From the NCBI GenBank assembly GCA_014378085.1, contig JACMOJ010000223.1:1-5416 (forward strand): a stretch of 5,416 nt of DNA. The letters are read 5' to 3'. The stretch's first letter is position 1. Each line of letters begins with the position of its first letter. The stretch is from Burkholderiales bacterium (GTDB taxonomy: Bacteria > Pseudomonadota > Gammaproteobacteria > Burkholderiales > Usitatibacteraceae). The notes under the pieces were generated by a model. It was given only the letters and a program-made list of their open reading frames with translations. It made no database searches and had not been told where the DNA came from. The translations under genes and the position numbers were made by a program. Positions 5,299-5,416 of this stretch are shown piece by piece.

Positions 5299-5416
5299 CT
5301 ACGCGAACAGCGACTTCACTTTCGCCCAGAAACCCCGCTCAACGGCCAAATTCTTCACTACCTTCACCAGCATCACGGACAGGTTCTCGCGCCCACCAGC
5401 ATCGTTTGCCGCGTGC
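5299..5416 (-). CDS. PP2C-type Ser/Thr protein phosphatase (C-terminal fragment)
   Basis: A frame open at the window edge runs 38 residues (HAANDAGGRENLSVMLVKVV..., TAG at 5301-5299). The pattern AxN-xx-GG-x-(D/E)-N-xSV-x-LVxV is the last conserved motif of PP2C/PPM phosphatases, where the acidic residue binds a catalytic metal. Here that residue is Glu (codon 5388-5386) instead of the usual Asp. The 18-residue tail after the motif ends FWAKVKSLFA and is not part of the catalytic fold. The enzyme would remove phosphate from Ser/Thr residues, probably opposing a kinase encoded outside the window. Its position just before an FHA gene supports the call, which otherwise rests on a single motif. 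Confidence 0.75.
   Translation of the reverse strand, partial: HAANDAGGRENLSVMLVKVVKNLAVERGFWAKVKSLFA

Overview
The window comes from a Gram-negative proteobacterium. The protein families most resemble gene sets I associate with Betaproteobacteria or neighbouring Gammaproteobacteria: an FHA protein with this N-terminus, a PP2C-type phosphatase, a metallo-beta-lactamase phosphodiesterase, and a GAF-fused PilB/GspE ATPase. No taxonomic marker is present, so this is a recollection-based guess. Base composition is close to 50% G+C and even across the window. All five genes are on the minus strand, so the text follows them from high to low coordinates.

Layout in transcription order. (1) 5416-5299: the last 38 residues of a PP2C-type Ser/Thr phosphatase. 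(2) 5252-4422: a 276-residue protein with an N-terminal FHA domain, a Pro/Ala/Ser-rich linker and a second, degenerate FHA-like domain. (3) 4421-4145: a 277-bp gap holding a 14-bp tandem repeat, a weak terminator candidate, a consensus CRP/Vfr operator and a well-spaced -10 box. (4) 4144-3380: a metallo-beta-lactamase-fold enzyme of the class II cyclic-nucleotide phosphodiesterase type. (5) 3379-3242: a 138-bp gap holding a strong hairpin whose only two non-Watson-Crick pairs become G-U wobbles in the sense-strand RNA. (6) 3241-845: a 798-residue type IV pilus/type II secretion assembly ATPase with an N-terminal GAF domain. (7) 828-1: a GAF protein that enters an HD-GYP-type phosphohydrolase domain and is cut by the window edge.

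The shared theme is signalling. The first pair (PP2C, FHA) belongs to Ser/Thr phosphorylation. The next three suggest nucleotide second messengers: a predicted cyclic-nucleotide phosphodiesterase, a secretion ATPase carrying a GAF sensor, and a GAF-HD-GYP protein. The most notable observation is TGTGA-N6-TCACA centred 41.5 bp upstream of the start site implied by a CATAAT -10 box. That is the geometry of a class II CRP-activated promoter, and it sits in front of the gene predicted to destroy cAMP, so a negative feedback loop is plausible. This promoter also implies that the phosphodiesterase starts at the ATG at 4144, not at the upstream GTG at 4204.

No tRNA, rRNA, CRISPR array, insertion sequence or prophage gene is visible. 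I do not claim a wholly new system; the candidate worth testing is second-messenger control of a pilus/secretion motor.
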